Assembly (NCBI GenBank): GCA_003551965.1
Contig: PUOC01000176.1
Location: forward strand, 1 to 40,388
Length of the DNA stretch: 40,388 nucleotides
Reading direction: 5' to 3'
From: Clostridiales bacterium
Lineage (GTDB): Bacteria; Bacillota; Limnochordia; Darwinibacteriales; B1SED10-159
The notes under the pieces were generated by a model. The model saw nothing but the letters and a program-made list of their open reading frames with translations, made no database searches and had not been told where the DNA came from. Made by a program: the position numbers and the translations under genes. Position 1 is the stretch's first letter, and every line of letters begins with the position of its first letter. Shown piece after piece: positions 7,943 to 16,098 of this stretch.

Positions 7943-8879
7943 GGACGCGGCCACGGCGGAAACAAATATAGTGAACAAACCGCTAAAGGGTCGGCTTAGC
8001 AGTCGCAGAAGACGTTAACTGCCGTACCAAGCTGTTTTGTGCAGACGAAGGCGATAAGGTCTGCAGCACCGTGGAGACGGATACGCCTTAATACCACTCA
8101 TAGTGCATGGTGTCGACGGGAAACCTTTGGCTACACGGCTGCCGCAGCATTCCTGGACAGGGATCAGACACCTCAAGCGCAGATTGGTAAGGTATGGTCT
8201 CCATCATCAATGCACAGGAAGCTGTGCATGGGGCAGTGAAGCCGTTCTAACTGGTGCGTGCTTGTCCCACAGCTTAGCAGCGCCGATCTCCGGTTTACGC
8301 TGGCGGCACCTGTTCCGCGCCCAGCGCCCGCGCGGGAACCCTAGAGACAAAGAATACCAATACCGACGCATCTGGCTCGCCGTCAGACCGCAGGGTTTCA
8401 TAGAAAGGGGCATCCGAGCCTTAGGCATTTCAGGCATGGGACGGAACCGATTTCAGACTGTCGGCGGATTCTGGATACTGCTTGGAAGGGTACGATGATA
8501 TCAATCGGTTAAACACTTGTGTCGACGTCAAGCCCATTGTCTTTAGATACTACAATACGACGGAGGTGCTTATCTTTCGCCGGCGAACCTGACTGCCAAC
8601 GGCAGACCCCTGATATGGGCTGCTCTAAAACGGTCGGCATACGCCGATGGGATGTTGTGTCCATGCCCGAGGAGAACCCTTGCAGTCCCACCCGTGGCGA
8701 TAGGCCACAGGCGTCCCTGAGGTTTGCACGCCGACGACAGGGCAGGTATCATCCCTGTCCGGTGTGGGTTGGCCGAGGGCTGGCGGATCTGCACACTTCT
8801 ATGTCATCGGACTCCCGTGGCGCAGCTCGGTGCTGACCCAGAGCTTTTGTCACGCAAAAACCAGAGATGAGGTGCAAAT

Positions 8880-10229
8880 ATGTGCCGTATGATCACCATC
8901 GACAACTTTGCTAGCCGCGCTTTGCAGAACACTCGTTCCCTGCGAATCCATCTTCCGCCCGGTTACCGATCAAACGGGACGAAGCGCTACCCGGTTTTGT
9001 ATGTACATGATGGCCAAAACTTATTTTCCAATGAAACAGCGTTTGCCGGCACGGCATGGGATATTCACAGAACGGCGGATAGTCTCATAGAGCGTAATCT
9101 GATGCGGGATATTATTATTGTCGGAATCGACAACACGCCCAATCGCTTTGGCGAATACACCTACCCCGCTGCGGCCATGGATGCTGAACAGCGGGCGCAG
9201 GCCCAGGGCGATGGTTATGCCCGGTTTTTGATCGATGAAGTGATTCCTTTCGTGGATGGGCGTTTCCGGACGCTGCCAGTGCCCGAACACCGTGCCGTTA
9301 TGGGCTCATCCATGGGAGGGTTAATCTCCCTCCATCTGGCTCTGCGCCACCCCAGCCACTTCAGCATGGCCGGGTGTCTTTCGTCGGCCTTTCGCTGGGC
9401 TGACAACTATACATTGGCGGCACTGCGCCGCAATGAGTTTTCCCATGGCTCGCGGCCTAAGATCTGGATGGATCTAGGTGATGCCGAAGAAGCTCCCATA
9501 TTGGAGACCCGAGAAATAGCCCTTGAGCTTCTGCGCCAAGGATGGGAGCTGGGCAAGACCTTAGGCTACTATGAAGCCCCTGGAGCCGGGCACTTTGAGG
9601 TTGACTGGGCGCGCCGCGTCCATATGCCCCTGTTGTTCTTCTTTGGTGCCATCGGCGATCCGGTGGAGATGACCCTTATGGGATCGAAGCAAGCAGCGAT
9701 TGCCGGTATGGCGCAATGGATTAACCCGGTGGTGCAGACAGACAATGATGTAAGGCTGACGGATCTTACGGCTGAAATAGAGAGCATGGACCCGAACACG
9801 CTAACCGTGGATACCTTGGGACAGCTGCAGGCAAATCATCTGGGGACCTGTGAGGTGAAGGCTCGCAGTCATGGCTTCGAGACCATGGCCCGGTATGCCA
9901 TTGCCGAACGCATGGACCCCATGCTTTCCGTCCGGATCACCGTATCCGTACCGGAGGAAACTCCCGCCGACCAGCCGGTATATGTGGGATTGGTTACACA
10001 GCCGGATTTTCTTCCCCTGGAGAAGCTCGATCAAAAAACCTATACCGTACAGACGCAGATTCCGCGATCGATGAAGATAGCCTTCGCCTTTACTCGCGGC
10101 ACGCGGGAAACCATGGAGGTTGTGCAGAGCAGTGAGTACGGCATGTACCGTCAGCTGGCCGTATCGGAAGATAAGGCCGAGTACAGATTCTGTGTCCAGC
10201 AATGGGCAGATATTCCAAACGTCATGTAG
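8880..10229 (+). CDS. Esterase (Esterase D/enterochelin esterase-like) with a possible C-terminal carbohydrate-binding domain
   Basis: The 449-residue protein has an N-terminal alpha/beta-hydrolase of the putative-esterase family (about 1-260): YPVLYVHDGQNLF, the nucleophile elbow GSSMGG with Ser144, an acidic residue in WMDLGDAEEA, and the His in GAGHFEVDW. The remaining ~180 residues are an extra region. Its last part (RITVSVPEETPADQPVYVG, later FAFTRGTRETMEV) resembles a CBM20/CBM48 starch-binding sandwich. No signal peptide is seen, so it is probably cytoplasmic. Substrate unknown; acyl-sugar or ferric-siderophore esters are family options. The ATG follows GAGGTG by about 7 nt. The gene stands alone between gene-poor stretches. 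Confidence 0.8.
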   Translation: MCRMITIDNFASRALQNTRSLRIHLPPGYRSNGTKRYPVLYVHDGQNLFSNETAFAGTAWDIHRTADSLIERNLMRDIIIVGIDNTPNRFGEYTYPAAAMDAEQRAQAQGDGYARFLIDEVIPFVDGRFRTLPVPEHRAVMGSSMGGLISLHLALRHPSHFSMAGCLSSAFRWADNYTLAALRRNEFSHGSRPKIWMDLGDAEEAPILETREIALELLRQGWELGKTLGYYEAPGAGHFEVDWARRVHMPLLFFFGAIGDPVEMTLMGSKQAAIAGMAQWINPVVQTDNDVRLTDLTAEIESMDPNTLTVDTLGQLQANHLGTCEVKARSHGFETMARYAIAERMDPMLSVRITVSVPEETPADQPVYVGLVTQPDFLPLEKLDQKTYTVQTQIPRSMKIAFAFTRGTRETMEVVQSSEYGMYRQLAVSEDKAEYRFCVQQWADIPNVM

Positions 10230-11241
10230 GTCAGCACAAGACAGGACGGGTGCTTTACCTAGCCCGATGGCCATCGGGCGAGGCTGGGCGGGGGCCGATC
10301 GGAATACATGGCTTGGGCGAGCCGAAAGTACCTTAAGAGTGGTCACGGCCATCCGGGGCCCAGCCAGTTGTTGGCAGCGGCACAGACAGAAACCACGGTG
10401 GTATGCCCCGGCGCTTGAGAGCCGAAGACAATGCAATGCCAGCTCGGATGGTTGTGGAAAGCCAAGCCATGAAGCACCACTGCGCTGTTAGGGGGATCTG
10501 CCTAGCGCCGTGCTGCACTGTATGAAGACCATGGGACCTGCCAAGGCCACGGACTAGGCGAAGTCTGTCTCTCGTCATCCTCTGCTGTATCCGTCCATTC
10601 CCGAGAACGGTCGGCTCACCGTGGGAGCAGTCAACCGTCTCCGCTTTGTCCAGATCCTTGCCACCTGGTTGGCTGGTACATGATCACTTTCAGCATTGGT
10701 TTTGGCCTTCTCCGGTCCGCGGCACGGCAACGGATTGCACAACCCGGGCAACTGTAGGGTACGCTTGTCCATAGGGGCGAAGCCTGTGTTTCACTAGGTC
10801 TAATGGTCCCCGGCAATGCATGATATTAACACAGACGCGACGCTGTGCTACTGCCCCAGTGCCGCCATGCCCAGGAATGGTCTTTTATCCACTTTGACAT
10901 GCTACTGTGATCGTGTAATTACACTTTTTGAGAACTGAAGGACCAGTAGACAGTCGCAGTACTTCGGAGTCAGTGGACGACAACAATCGTTGCGTTTGCT
11001 GGCTGATTGGGAGGCTGCAAGTTCGGACGAACGGGATTTTTCAATAAGCTGTGGCGCTGACGTGGTGCACATAGGAGGATGCGCCTGTGTTCTGGGTTTG
11101 TTGGCGCAACTCGAAAGCCACATTGCCCTGTGGTTTGGTGCCGAACAATGGTTGTCAGCAGTCCCGCCGCTCGGCAATAACCTAGAGTGCTCTCTTATTT
11201 GTCCCAGAGACCCAAACCTTAGTCAAAGTACTTAGGCAATG
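10230..11241. other. Gene-free stretch downstream of the esterase
   Basis: About 1 kb has no gene I can support. Small frames exist (for example 10990-11235 +), but none has a ribosome site or recognisable motif. The only strong structure is the palindrome at 10262-10279. Base composition resembles the flanks, which suggests decayed sequence and not a recent AT-rich insertion. Confidence 0.45.
10262..10279. repeat. Perfect 18-bp palindrome downstream of the esterase gene
   Basis: GCCCGATGG (10262-10270) is followed directly by its reverse complement CCATCGGGC (10271-10279), 32 nt after the esterase stop. With no spacer it can form only a strained hairpin, and no T tract follows. It could be a protein-binding palindrome or a 3'-end structure. 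Confidence 0.6.
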
Positions 11242-11272
11242 AACAAGCCACCCAAGTGCAGGGTGGCTTGTT
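11242..11272. terminator. Perfect 12-bp hairpin, terminator-like
   Basis: AACAAGCCACCC (11242-11253) pairs with GGGTGGCTTGTT (11261-11272) around a 7-nt loop. The A-rich left and T-rich right edges let it work in either direction. It separates the gene-free stretch from the - strand tRNA unit. Confidence 0.6.
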
Positions 11273-11322
11273 AGTGCTCCCAAAATATGATTGCCGGCCA
11301 ATTGATGATAAACCCTATCTGG

Positions 11323-11347
11323 AACAACAAAACCCCAGCTTAGGGGT
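11323..11347 (-). terminator. Rho-independent terminator of the tRNA-Leu gene
   Basis: On the - strand ACCCC and GGGGT (11347-11343 and 11336-11332) form a 5-bp stem with a 6-nt loop followed by TTTGTTGTT. It lies about 15 nt after the tRNA 3' end. Confidence 0.6.
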
Positions 11348-11362
11348 CCATTTGTTAGGTGT

Positions 11363-11450
11363 TGGTGCCGAAGGTGGGAGTCGAACCCACACGAGCGTAA
11401 AGCCCACTGCGCCCTGAACGCAGCGCGTCTGCCAGTTCCGCCACTTCGGC
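11363..11450 (-). tRNA. tRNA-Leu, anticodon CAG
   Basis: Read on the - strand the 88-nt gene has a 7-bp acceptor stem (GCCGAAG with CTTCGGC), a D arm, a 5-bp anticodon stem CTGCG/CGCAG holding loop TTCAGGG (anticodon CAG, codon CTG), a long class II variable arm expected for leucine, a T arm with GTTCGA and an encoded CCA end (TGG at 11363-11365 on +). A consensus promoter and a terminator flank it, so it is a single-gene transcription unit. Confidence 0.95.
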
Positions 11451-11471
11451 CCGGATGTCATTGACTCTGCT

Positions 11472-11500
11472 ATAATAGCACGGCCCGAAAGGGCTGTCAA
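11472..11500 (-). promoter_or_regulatory. Promoter of tRNA-Leu(CAG)
   Basis: On the - strand TTGACA (11500-11495) is a perfect -35 box, followed by a 17-bp spacer and TATTAT (11477-11472) as -10. The start would fall near 11465, about 15 nt before the mature tRNA end. Confidence 0.85.
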
Positions 11501-11957
11501 CACCCAGGGAAATTTTTGCGTAGCCTCATGACTCCTCATGACTCGGAAGGGGCTTTGCCTGGTTTTTTGTTAAGCTCCTTGCCGGGCATCACGAATAGAG
11601 GGTACCCTGATGTCTTTCGCCATGTTTTGGCCGAGGCTCCCCTAAAGCGGACCGTCGAAAAGCCAGCGTCGTCATGGGCGGAAAATTCGTCCTATCGCAT
11701 TATCCACAGTCCTGATCTCGGTGTCTATCTCTGACGCTTTTGGAGACAATTTTGTTCTTGCTTGACCTCGGGCAGTTTTCGAGAAGTTTTTGACTTGTTT
11801 GCCCTTGACGTAATACGCGAACTGTAGTAGCTTTACTTACGGATTGCTTCGACGGGAGATGAGGACCCCCACAGTCAGATCACTTCTAACGAATATACTA
11901 ATAAATACAAGACTCCCGCCAACGGACAATTTTGTATTGATTTCATAAAGACAAGGA
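11501..11957. other. Gene-free stretch between the tRNA promoter and the codY promoter
   Basis: About 450 bp becomes more AT-rich towards codY. No gene or T-tailed hairpin stands out. It has room for regulatory sites acting on codY. Confidence 0.45.
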
Positions 11958-11986
11958 TTGACAAAAGTTGGCGCTTTTACTATAAT
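11958..11986 (+). promoter_or_regulatory. Consensus sigma-70 promoter of codY
   Basis: TTGACA (11958-11963), a 17-bp spacer and TATAAT (11981-11986) match the housekeeping consensus at all twelve positions. The start near 11993 leaves a leader of about 90 nt before the chosen codY ATG. Confidence 0.9.
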
Positions 11987-12011
11987 GGTATTTGATAAAA
12001 GATTTTAGTCA

Positions 12012-12027
12012 ATTTTATAAATAAAAT
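12012..12027. promoter_or_regulatory. AT-rich palindrome in the codY leader, possible operator
   Basis: ATTTTAT, a 2-nt spacer and ATAAAAT form a perfect 16-base inverted repeat about 20 nt after the predicted start of transcription. Its outline (AATTTT on the left, AAAAT on the right) recalls the Gram-positive CodY box AATTTTCWGAAAATT but differs in the centre. Autoregulation is a guess. Confidence 0.35.
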
Positions 12028-12081
12028 GTATAAATGAAATGTCAACGACACAGAGACAAATTAGAAAGGATGAAGACAAGC

Positions 12082-12837
12082 ATGATTTTGAGAAGAAGCA
12101 AAGCTTTTATGGATCTGCTCCAGCGAGAGGGAAACGAGGTCAACTTTGGACAGCTTTGTGAAGCTCTGCGTCAAGGATTTGACAATACCAGTGTATATCT
12201 GGTCAGCCGGCGGGGCAAACTGCTCGGTTATTCTTTGGAGACCGGGTTTGAAAAGACTCCGTTTGACCAGGATTGGCTGCACTTGGGCGTAATGCCCGAC
12301 ACCCAAAACAGTAATCTTCTGAAGGTTGGTGCATTGACCCAGACCACCGCCGAAACCGGCGAAACGATGATGGTTGTGCCGGTCATTGGTGCAAACAAGC
12401 GAGTTGGCACGCTGCTGTTTGTTACAGACCAACCTTCGTTCACGGAAGAAGATACCATCATCGGCGAGTTCAGCGCTACGGCCATAGGAATGGTCATCTC
12501 CCACGCGCTGGATGAGGAAGAAGAAGATGAGGCACAGGAAAGCAAGTTGGCTCGGTCAGCCATCAACAGCCTTTCTTATTCCGAGATCATTGCCATGCAG
12601 CGCATTTTTGATGAGCTAGATGGCGATGAAGGTTTGCTCGTGGCCAGCCGGATTGCCGACGAAGCCGGAATCACTCGCTCGGTGATTGTGAATGCCCTTC
12701 GGAAACTGGCTTCCGCCAACGTCATTGAGTCTCGCTCACTGGGCATGAAAGGCACTTACCTGCGGGTGTTGAACAAGGAAATCCGCAAGGAGTTCGAAGA
12801 GCGCCGCTATCCCTATCCTTCAAACAAACTTGGTTAA
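12082..12837 (+). CDS. codY: CodY, GTP- and branched-chain-amino-acid-sensing global regulator
   Basis: The 251-residue protein has the CodY layout: an N-terminal GAF ligand domain (about 1-150), a long acidic linker helix and a C-terminal winged HTH. The HTH carries the near-invariant CodY block ITRSVIVNALRKL and ESRSLGMKGTYLRVLN. In Firmicutes CodY represses nutrient-limitation genes when GTP and isoleucine/valine are high. ATG 12082 is chosen because AGAAAGGA (12063-12070) lies upstream and the length fits (B. subtilis CodY is 259 residues). ATG 12070 overlaps that site, and ATG 12034 has none. A consensus promoter precedes it and a hairpin follows, so it is monocistronic. Confidence 0.93.
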   Translation: MILRRSKAFMDLLQREGNEVNFGQLCEALRQGFDNTSVYLVSRRGKLLGYSLETGFEKTPFDQDWLHLGVMPDTQNSNLLKVGALTQTTAETGETMMVVPVIGANKRVGTLLFVTDQPSFTEEDTIIGEFSATAIGMVISHALDEEEEDEAQESKLARSAINSLSYSEIIAMQRIFDELDGDEGLLVASRIADEAGITRSVIVNALRKLASANVIESRSLGMKGTYLRVLNKEIRKEFEERRYPYPSNKLG

Positions 12838-12846
12838 GCGTAACAA

Positions 12847-12871
12847 GGCGAGCCTCTTAGCGAGGCTCGCC
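12847..12871. terminator. Hairpin between convergent codY and dinB
   Basis: GGCGAGCCTC (12847-12856) and GAGGCTCGCC (12862-12871) form a perfect 10-bp stem with a 5-nt loop, nine nt after the codY stop and seven before the dinB stop on the other strand. It lacks a clean T tract but is placed to end both transcripts. Confidence 0.65.
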
Positions 12872-12878
12872 GCCGCGT

Positions 12879-14045
12879 TCACCGACTCTTTTTCCTGTTG
12901 TACAGCAGCGAACGACCTTTGGTCAATGCGGTGGTTTTATACCGTTCATTGACTGTATCCATCACTTTGCTGAGCTGTTGTTCCCTGGCATCGTCGTCGA
13001 AAAGAGATAGCTGCCGTTCTTCGGGCCCTAGATTGGATGCCGTTACTCCCACAAGCCGCAGGGGGTGGCCCCGGAACTCCCTGAACAAATGCCAGGCAGT
13101 ATGGAATATGGTATCGTTGTCATTGGCCGAGTGCTTCAGGGTATAGCTGCGGGTAAAGGTGGAAAAATCAGGGGTTCGGGCCTTGAGAGTAATGGTTCGG
13201 GCATAGAGTCCGTGGCTGCGCAGCCGCCACCCGACCTTGTCGGCAAGCTGGGCTAGTATTCCCTTGAGAAGGTCTTCGTCTGCATAGTCTTCGGGGAAGG
13301 TCTGCTCTTGACCGATGGACTTGGCCTGCCCCGGCGCTTCCACGGCACGGTTGTCTATCCCCCAGGACAGCCGATAGATGTGCTGGCCCAGACTGCCCAA
13401 CATTTTGGTAAGCCACTGTTCTGAACAATTCCGTATGTCTTTTACCGTATGGATTCCATGCCTGCGCAGCTCTTTTTGGGCCGCTTGACCAACGCCCCAG
13501 AGCTTTTTAACCGGCAGTTCCATGAGAAAGCTGTCTACCTCCGTCGGGCGCAGAACGAGGAGTCCGTCCGGTTTATTCCAGTCTGAGGCTAGTTTGGCCA
13601 AGAATTTGTTGGGCGCGATGCCTACGGATGCTGTTACGCCGGACACATCGCGAATGCGTTCTTTTACGGAGCGGCCCATGGATTCTAAGCCGTCGTAGAA
13701 GTGTTCGCAGCCTGTCATGTCCAAAAATGCTTCATCCACAGACAGCGGTTCAACCATCGGGGAGAACTCAAAGAACGTTCGGTGGATGTCTTTGGAAACA
13801 GCTTGGTAGCGGTGCATGCGGCCCGGGATAAATATGCCATGGGGGCAGAGGGCCACTGCTCTGGGGATACTCATAGCACTGTGCACGCCGTATTTTCTGG
13901 CCTCATAGGAACAAGTAGACACAACGCCGCGCCGGGCACTTTTGTCACCGCCGATGATCAAGGGTTTGCCGCGGTACTCAGGGTGGTCTAGGATTTCCAC
14001 CGCTGCGAAAAATGCGTCCATATCCACATGCAGAATGACGGCCAT
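12879..14045 (-). CDS. dinB: DNA polymerase IV (Y-family translesion polymerase)
   Basis: The 388-residue protein begins MAVILHVDMDAFFAAVE, giving metal ligand Asp8 and the aromatic steric-gate position. The second catalytic motif is SVDEAFLDM (Asp104, Glu105). The thumb and little-finger regions follow to normal length. Near the C terminus QLSLF matches the sliding-clamp binding motif. Pol IV extends or bypasses damaged DNA. The ATG at 14045 follows AGAGGTGAAAG; an upstream in-frame extension to 14180 has no family similarity. A candidate promoter lies at 14151-14180 on the - strand. I see no clear LexA box. Confidence 0.94.
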   Translation of the reverse strand: MAVILHVDMDAFFAAVEILDHPEYRGKPLIIGGDKSARRGVVSTCSYEARKYGVHSAMSIPRAVALCPHGIFIPGRMHRYQAVSKDIHRTFFEFSPMVEPLSVDEAFLDMTGCEHFYDGLESMGRSVKERIRDVSGVTASVGIAPNKFLAKLASDWNKPDGLLVLRPTEVDSFLMELPVKKLWGVGQAAQKELRRHGIHTVKDIRNCSEQWLTKMLGSLGQHIYRLSWGIDNRAVEAPGQAKSIGQEQTFPEDYADEDLLKGILAQLADKVGWRLRSHGLYARTITLKARTPDFSTFTRSYTLKHSANDNDTIFHTAWHLFREFRGHPLRLVGVTASNLGPEERQLSLFDDDAREQQLSKVMDTVNERYKTTALTKGRSLLYNRKKSR

Positions 14046-14150
14046 GGCTTTCACCTCTAACCCAGATATTCGAGAAGGTTGGGCGGGATCCTTTATGAAG
14101 GGGGCCCGTCGGCCGTTTTTTTCCGAAGATATGGTCAGAGAGGCCGACAT

Positions 14151-14180
14151 ATAGTACACTAGAGGGAGACCTTTTGGCAA
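14151..14180 (-). promoter_or_regulatory. Candidate dinB promoter
   Basis: On the - strand TTGCCA (14180-14175), an 18-bp spacer and TACTAT (14156-14151) resemble a housekeeping promoter, about 100 nt upstream of the dinB start codon. It lies close to the hflX start on the other strand. The match is moderate. Confidence 0.35.
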
Positions 14181-14202
14181 CCTCGAAGAAAGGTGGGCCC
14201 CG

Positions 14203-15471
14203 ATGCAGAATGTTTATTTGGTCGCGGTGCAGACCCCTGGCCGAGAGGACTGGCAGACGAAAGACCATCTGACCGAACTGACAGATTTGGCCAGTGATGC
14301 TGGTCTCGCAGTGGCCGGCAGTTTCACCCAAAAGCGCGGCTCTCCTCATCCGCGTACCTACATCGGAACAGGGAAAGTTGAAGAAATCCGCGAAGTCCTG
14401 CAAGAAGACGATATGGTAATATTTGATGACGAACTGTCGCCGTCCCAGCAGGGCCACCTATCAGAGCAGCTTGATGCTCCCGTGTTGGACCGGACCCAGC
14501 TGATTCTCGATATATTCGCCCGTCGAGCCCAAACCAAGGAAGGAAAAATCCAAGTGGAATTGGCGCAGCTCAATTACCTGCTTCCGAGGCTTAGGGGCAA
14601 GGGAGAAGCGCTGTCCCGTCTCGGGGGCGGCATTGGCACTCGCGGTCCCGGCGAGACAAAGTTGGAGACCGATCAGCGCCATATCCGCAGACGGATCACT
14701 GAGCTGAACGACGAACTAGAGCAGATCAGACAAGCCCGGCAAATCCGACGGGGCAGCCGTGAACGTTTTGGCGTTCCCACGGTCGCCTTAGTGGGTTATA
14801 CGAATTCGGGCAAATCGACGCTGCTCTCGGCTCTAACCGGGGAGCCCACCCACATTGCCGACCAACTCTTCGCCACACTAGACCCGACCATTCGCCGTTG
14901 GGAAGTGCAGGACAATCTTTTGGTGTTTTTGACGGACACCGTTGGTTTTATCCGGAAATTGCCCCATACTTTGGTGGCCGCCTTCAGGGCAACGCTAGAA
15001 GAAGTGCTGTACGCCGACCTTCTCCTGCATGTTGTGGATGCCAGCCATCCGCAGATGGATGCCCAGCAGCGAGCGGTCAAAGAGGTCTTGGCAGACATCG
15101 GTGCGTCCCAGCCCCAGATCCATGTCTACAACAAGGTCGATGTTCTGGAGGACTCTTTGGTCCTAGAGCCCAGCAGCGAGGAGCGGGTGGAAGTTTCGGC
15201 ACTGACCGGGCACCAGTTGGACCTGCTGGAGTCAAAGGTATACCAGTTCTTCACCAAAAACAATACTGTGCGGGAATATTTCTTTTCCTTTCAGGATATG
15301 GGCGAGCTTCCCATGCTCCGTGAGCATGGACGGATATTGAAGGAAACATTCACACCCGAGGGAGTGCAGCTGACAGCCGAAGTTGGGCCAGCCATGGCTC
15401 AGCGGTTTCAGCCCTTTGAAAACGGCCAAGACCGTTCCCGACGACAGAGCGAAATAGGCAGAAATCCTTAG
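14203..15471 (+). CDS. hflX: HflX ribosome-associated GTPase
   Basis: The 422-residue protein has the HflX N-terminal domain ([21 protein letters not shown]), a long coiled region with the hallmark [15 protein letters not shown], then the G domain: G1 GYTNSGKS at 198-205, G3 DTVGF, G4 NKVD and a G5-like SALTG. HflX splits stalled or stress-inactivated 70S ribosomes in a GTP-dependent way. GAAAGGTGGG precedes the ATG. It is divergent from dinB and ends 17 nt before tdk, so it may lead the downstream housekeeping operon. Confidence 0.95.
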   Translation: MQNVYLVAVQTPGREDWQTKDHLTELTDLASDAGLAVAGSFTQKRGSPHPRTYIGTGKVEEIREVLQEDDMVIFDDELSPSQQGHLSEQLDAPVLDRTQLILDIFARRAQTKEGKIQVELAQLNYLLPRLRGKGEALSRLGGGIGTRGPGETKLETDQRHIRRRITELNDELEQIRQARQIRRGSRERFGVPTVALVGYTNSGKSTLLSALTGEPTHIADQLFATLDPTIRRWEVQDNLLVFLTDTVGFIRKLPHTLVAAFRATLEEVLYADLLLHVVDASHPQMDAQQRAVKEVLADIGASQPQIHVYNKVDVLEDSLVLEPSSEERVEVSALTGHQLDLLESKVYQFFTKNNTVREYFFSFQDMGELPMLREHGRILKETFTPEGVQLTAEVGPAMAQRFQPFENGQDRSRRQSEIGRNP

Positions 15472-15488
15472 CAGAGCATACAGATAAG

Positions 15489-16097
15489 GTGGTTGCTGGC
15501 AGAGTGAGACTATCCAATGTGCCATGGTTAGAGATGATTGTAGGGTCCATGTTCTCCGGCAAGAGCGAAGAATTGATACGCAGGGTAAAGAGGGCGCAAA
15601 TAGCCCGCCAAGAAGTTCTAGTCGTCAAGCCTGAAATTGACACCCGTTCCAAGCAGGAGCGTGTGGTGGCGCACAATGGGCATTCCGTAGACTGCAGTTC
15701 AGTTCGGCATTCCAGTGAAATTCTACGCTGCGTGGGACCGCAGACCCATTTTGTGGCTGTGGATGAAGTGCAGTTTTTTGATGATGAAATCATCCGGGTA
15801 TGCCAAACGCTGGTAAACCAAGGCAAACGGGTGGTGTGCGCCGGTCTCGATCAAGACTTCCGCGGCGAACCGTTTGGTGCCGTGCCGATCCTCTTAGCCT
15901 TGGCTGAAGATGTAACGAAGTTGAATGCGATTTGTGTTGTTTGCGGTAGTGCAGCCAGTAGAACACAGCGCTTAATTGACGGCCGGCCCGCGAATTACAG
16001 CGATCCGATTATACTGATAGGAGCCGAGGAACACTATGAAGCTCGCTGCGTCCGCTGTCACCAGGTACCGGGGCGCCCGAAAACGGGGAGCGAGTAG
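15489..16097 (+). CDS. tdk: Thymidine kinase (type II)
   Basis: The 202-residue enzyme phosphorylates thymidine in the salvage pathway. It shows the P-loop GSMFSGKS (about 19-26), the DEVQFF Walker B segment, the [10 protein letters not shown] loop and a zinc site made of CVVC and a C-terminal CVRCH. The start is uncertain: GTG 15489 and GTG 15504 are both possible and neither has a strong ribosome site. It leads the conserved tdk-DUF1385-prfA-prmC cluster of Firmicutes, with a membrane gene inserted between tdk and DUF1385. Confidence 0.93.
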   Translation: MVAGRVRLSNVPWLEMIVGSMFSGKSEELIRRVKRAQIARQEVLVVKPEIDTRSKQERVVAHNGHSVDCSSVRHSSEILRCVGPQTHFVAVDEVQFFDDEIIRVCQTLVNQGKRVVCAGLDQDFRGEPFGAVPILLALAEDVTKLNAICVVCGSAASRTQRLIDGRPANYSDPIILIGAEEHYEARCVRCHQVPGRPKTGSE

Positions 16098-16098
16098 C

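Larger units (their letters stand above)
7742..8879. other. Hairpin-bearing gene-free stretch upstream of the esterase
   Basis: About 1.1 kb has no convincing coding sequence; the frames present lack ribosome sites and family-like features. It contains several inverted repeats: a perfect 11-bp stem at 7766-7798, a bulged stem at 7830-7860, a perfect 10-bp stem at 7914-7942, 7 bp at 8040-8065, 8 bp at 8210-8229, a 12-base palindrome at 8576-8587 and 7 bp at 8736-8759. I matched none to a known RNA family. It could be a decayed gene region, a set of hairpin repeats or a structured leader for the esterase gene. Confidence 0.45.

Noticed and set aside
7704-8018. Small + strand frames after the CsgG-like gene (also 7768-7971)
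   Set aside because: They begin at or within hairpins, have no ribosome site, and the products are low-complexity Ala-rich or Arg-rich peptides without family likeness.
8103-8498. 131-codon + strand frame upstream of the esterase
   Set aside because: No ribosome site; Arg/Trp/Gly-rich product typical of non-coding GC-rich DNA, and it crosses inverted repeats.
10990-11235. 81-codon + strand frame in the second gene-free stretch
   Set aside because: TTG start without a ribosome site and no recognisable motif; could be a gene remnant but nothing supports it.
7742-11241. CRISPR array or tandem repeat cluster in the gene-free stretches
   Set aside because: The inverted repeats differ in sequence and spacing; no direct repeat units recur.
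14099-14123. GGCC/GGCC followed by a seven-T run between dinB and hflX as a terminator
   Set aside because: The stem is only 4 bp and no + strand gene upstream would end there.
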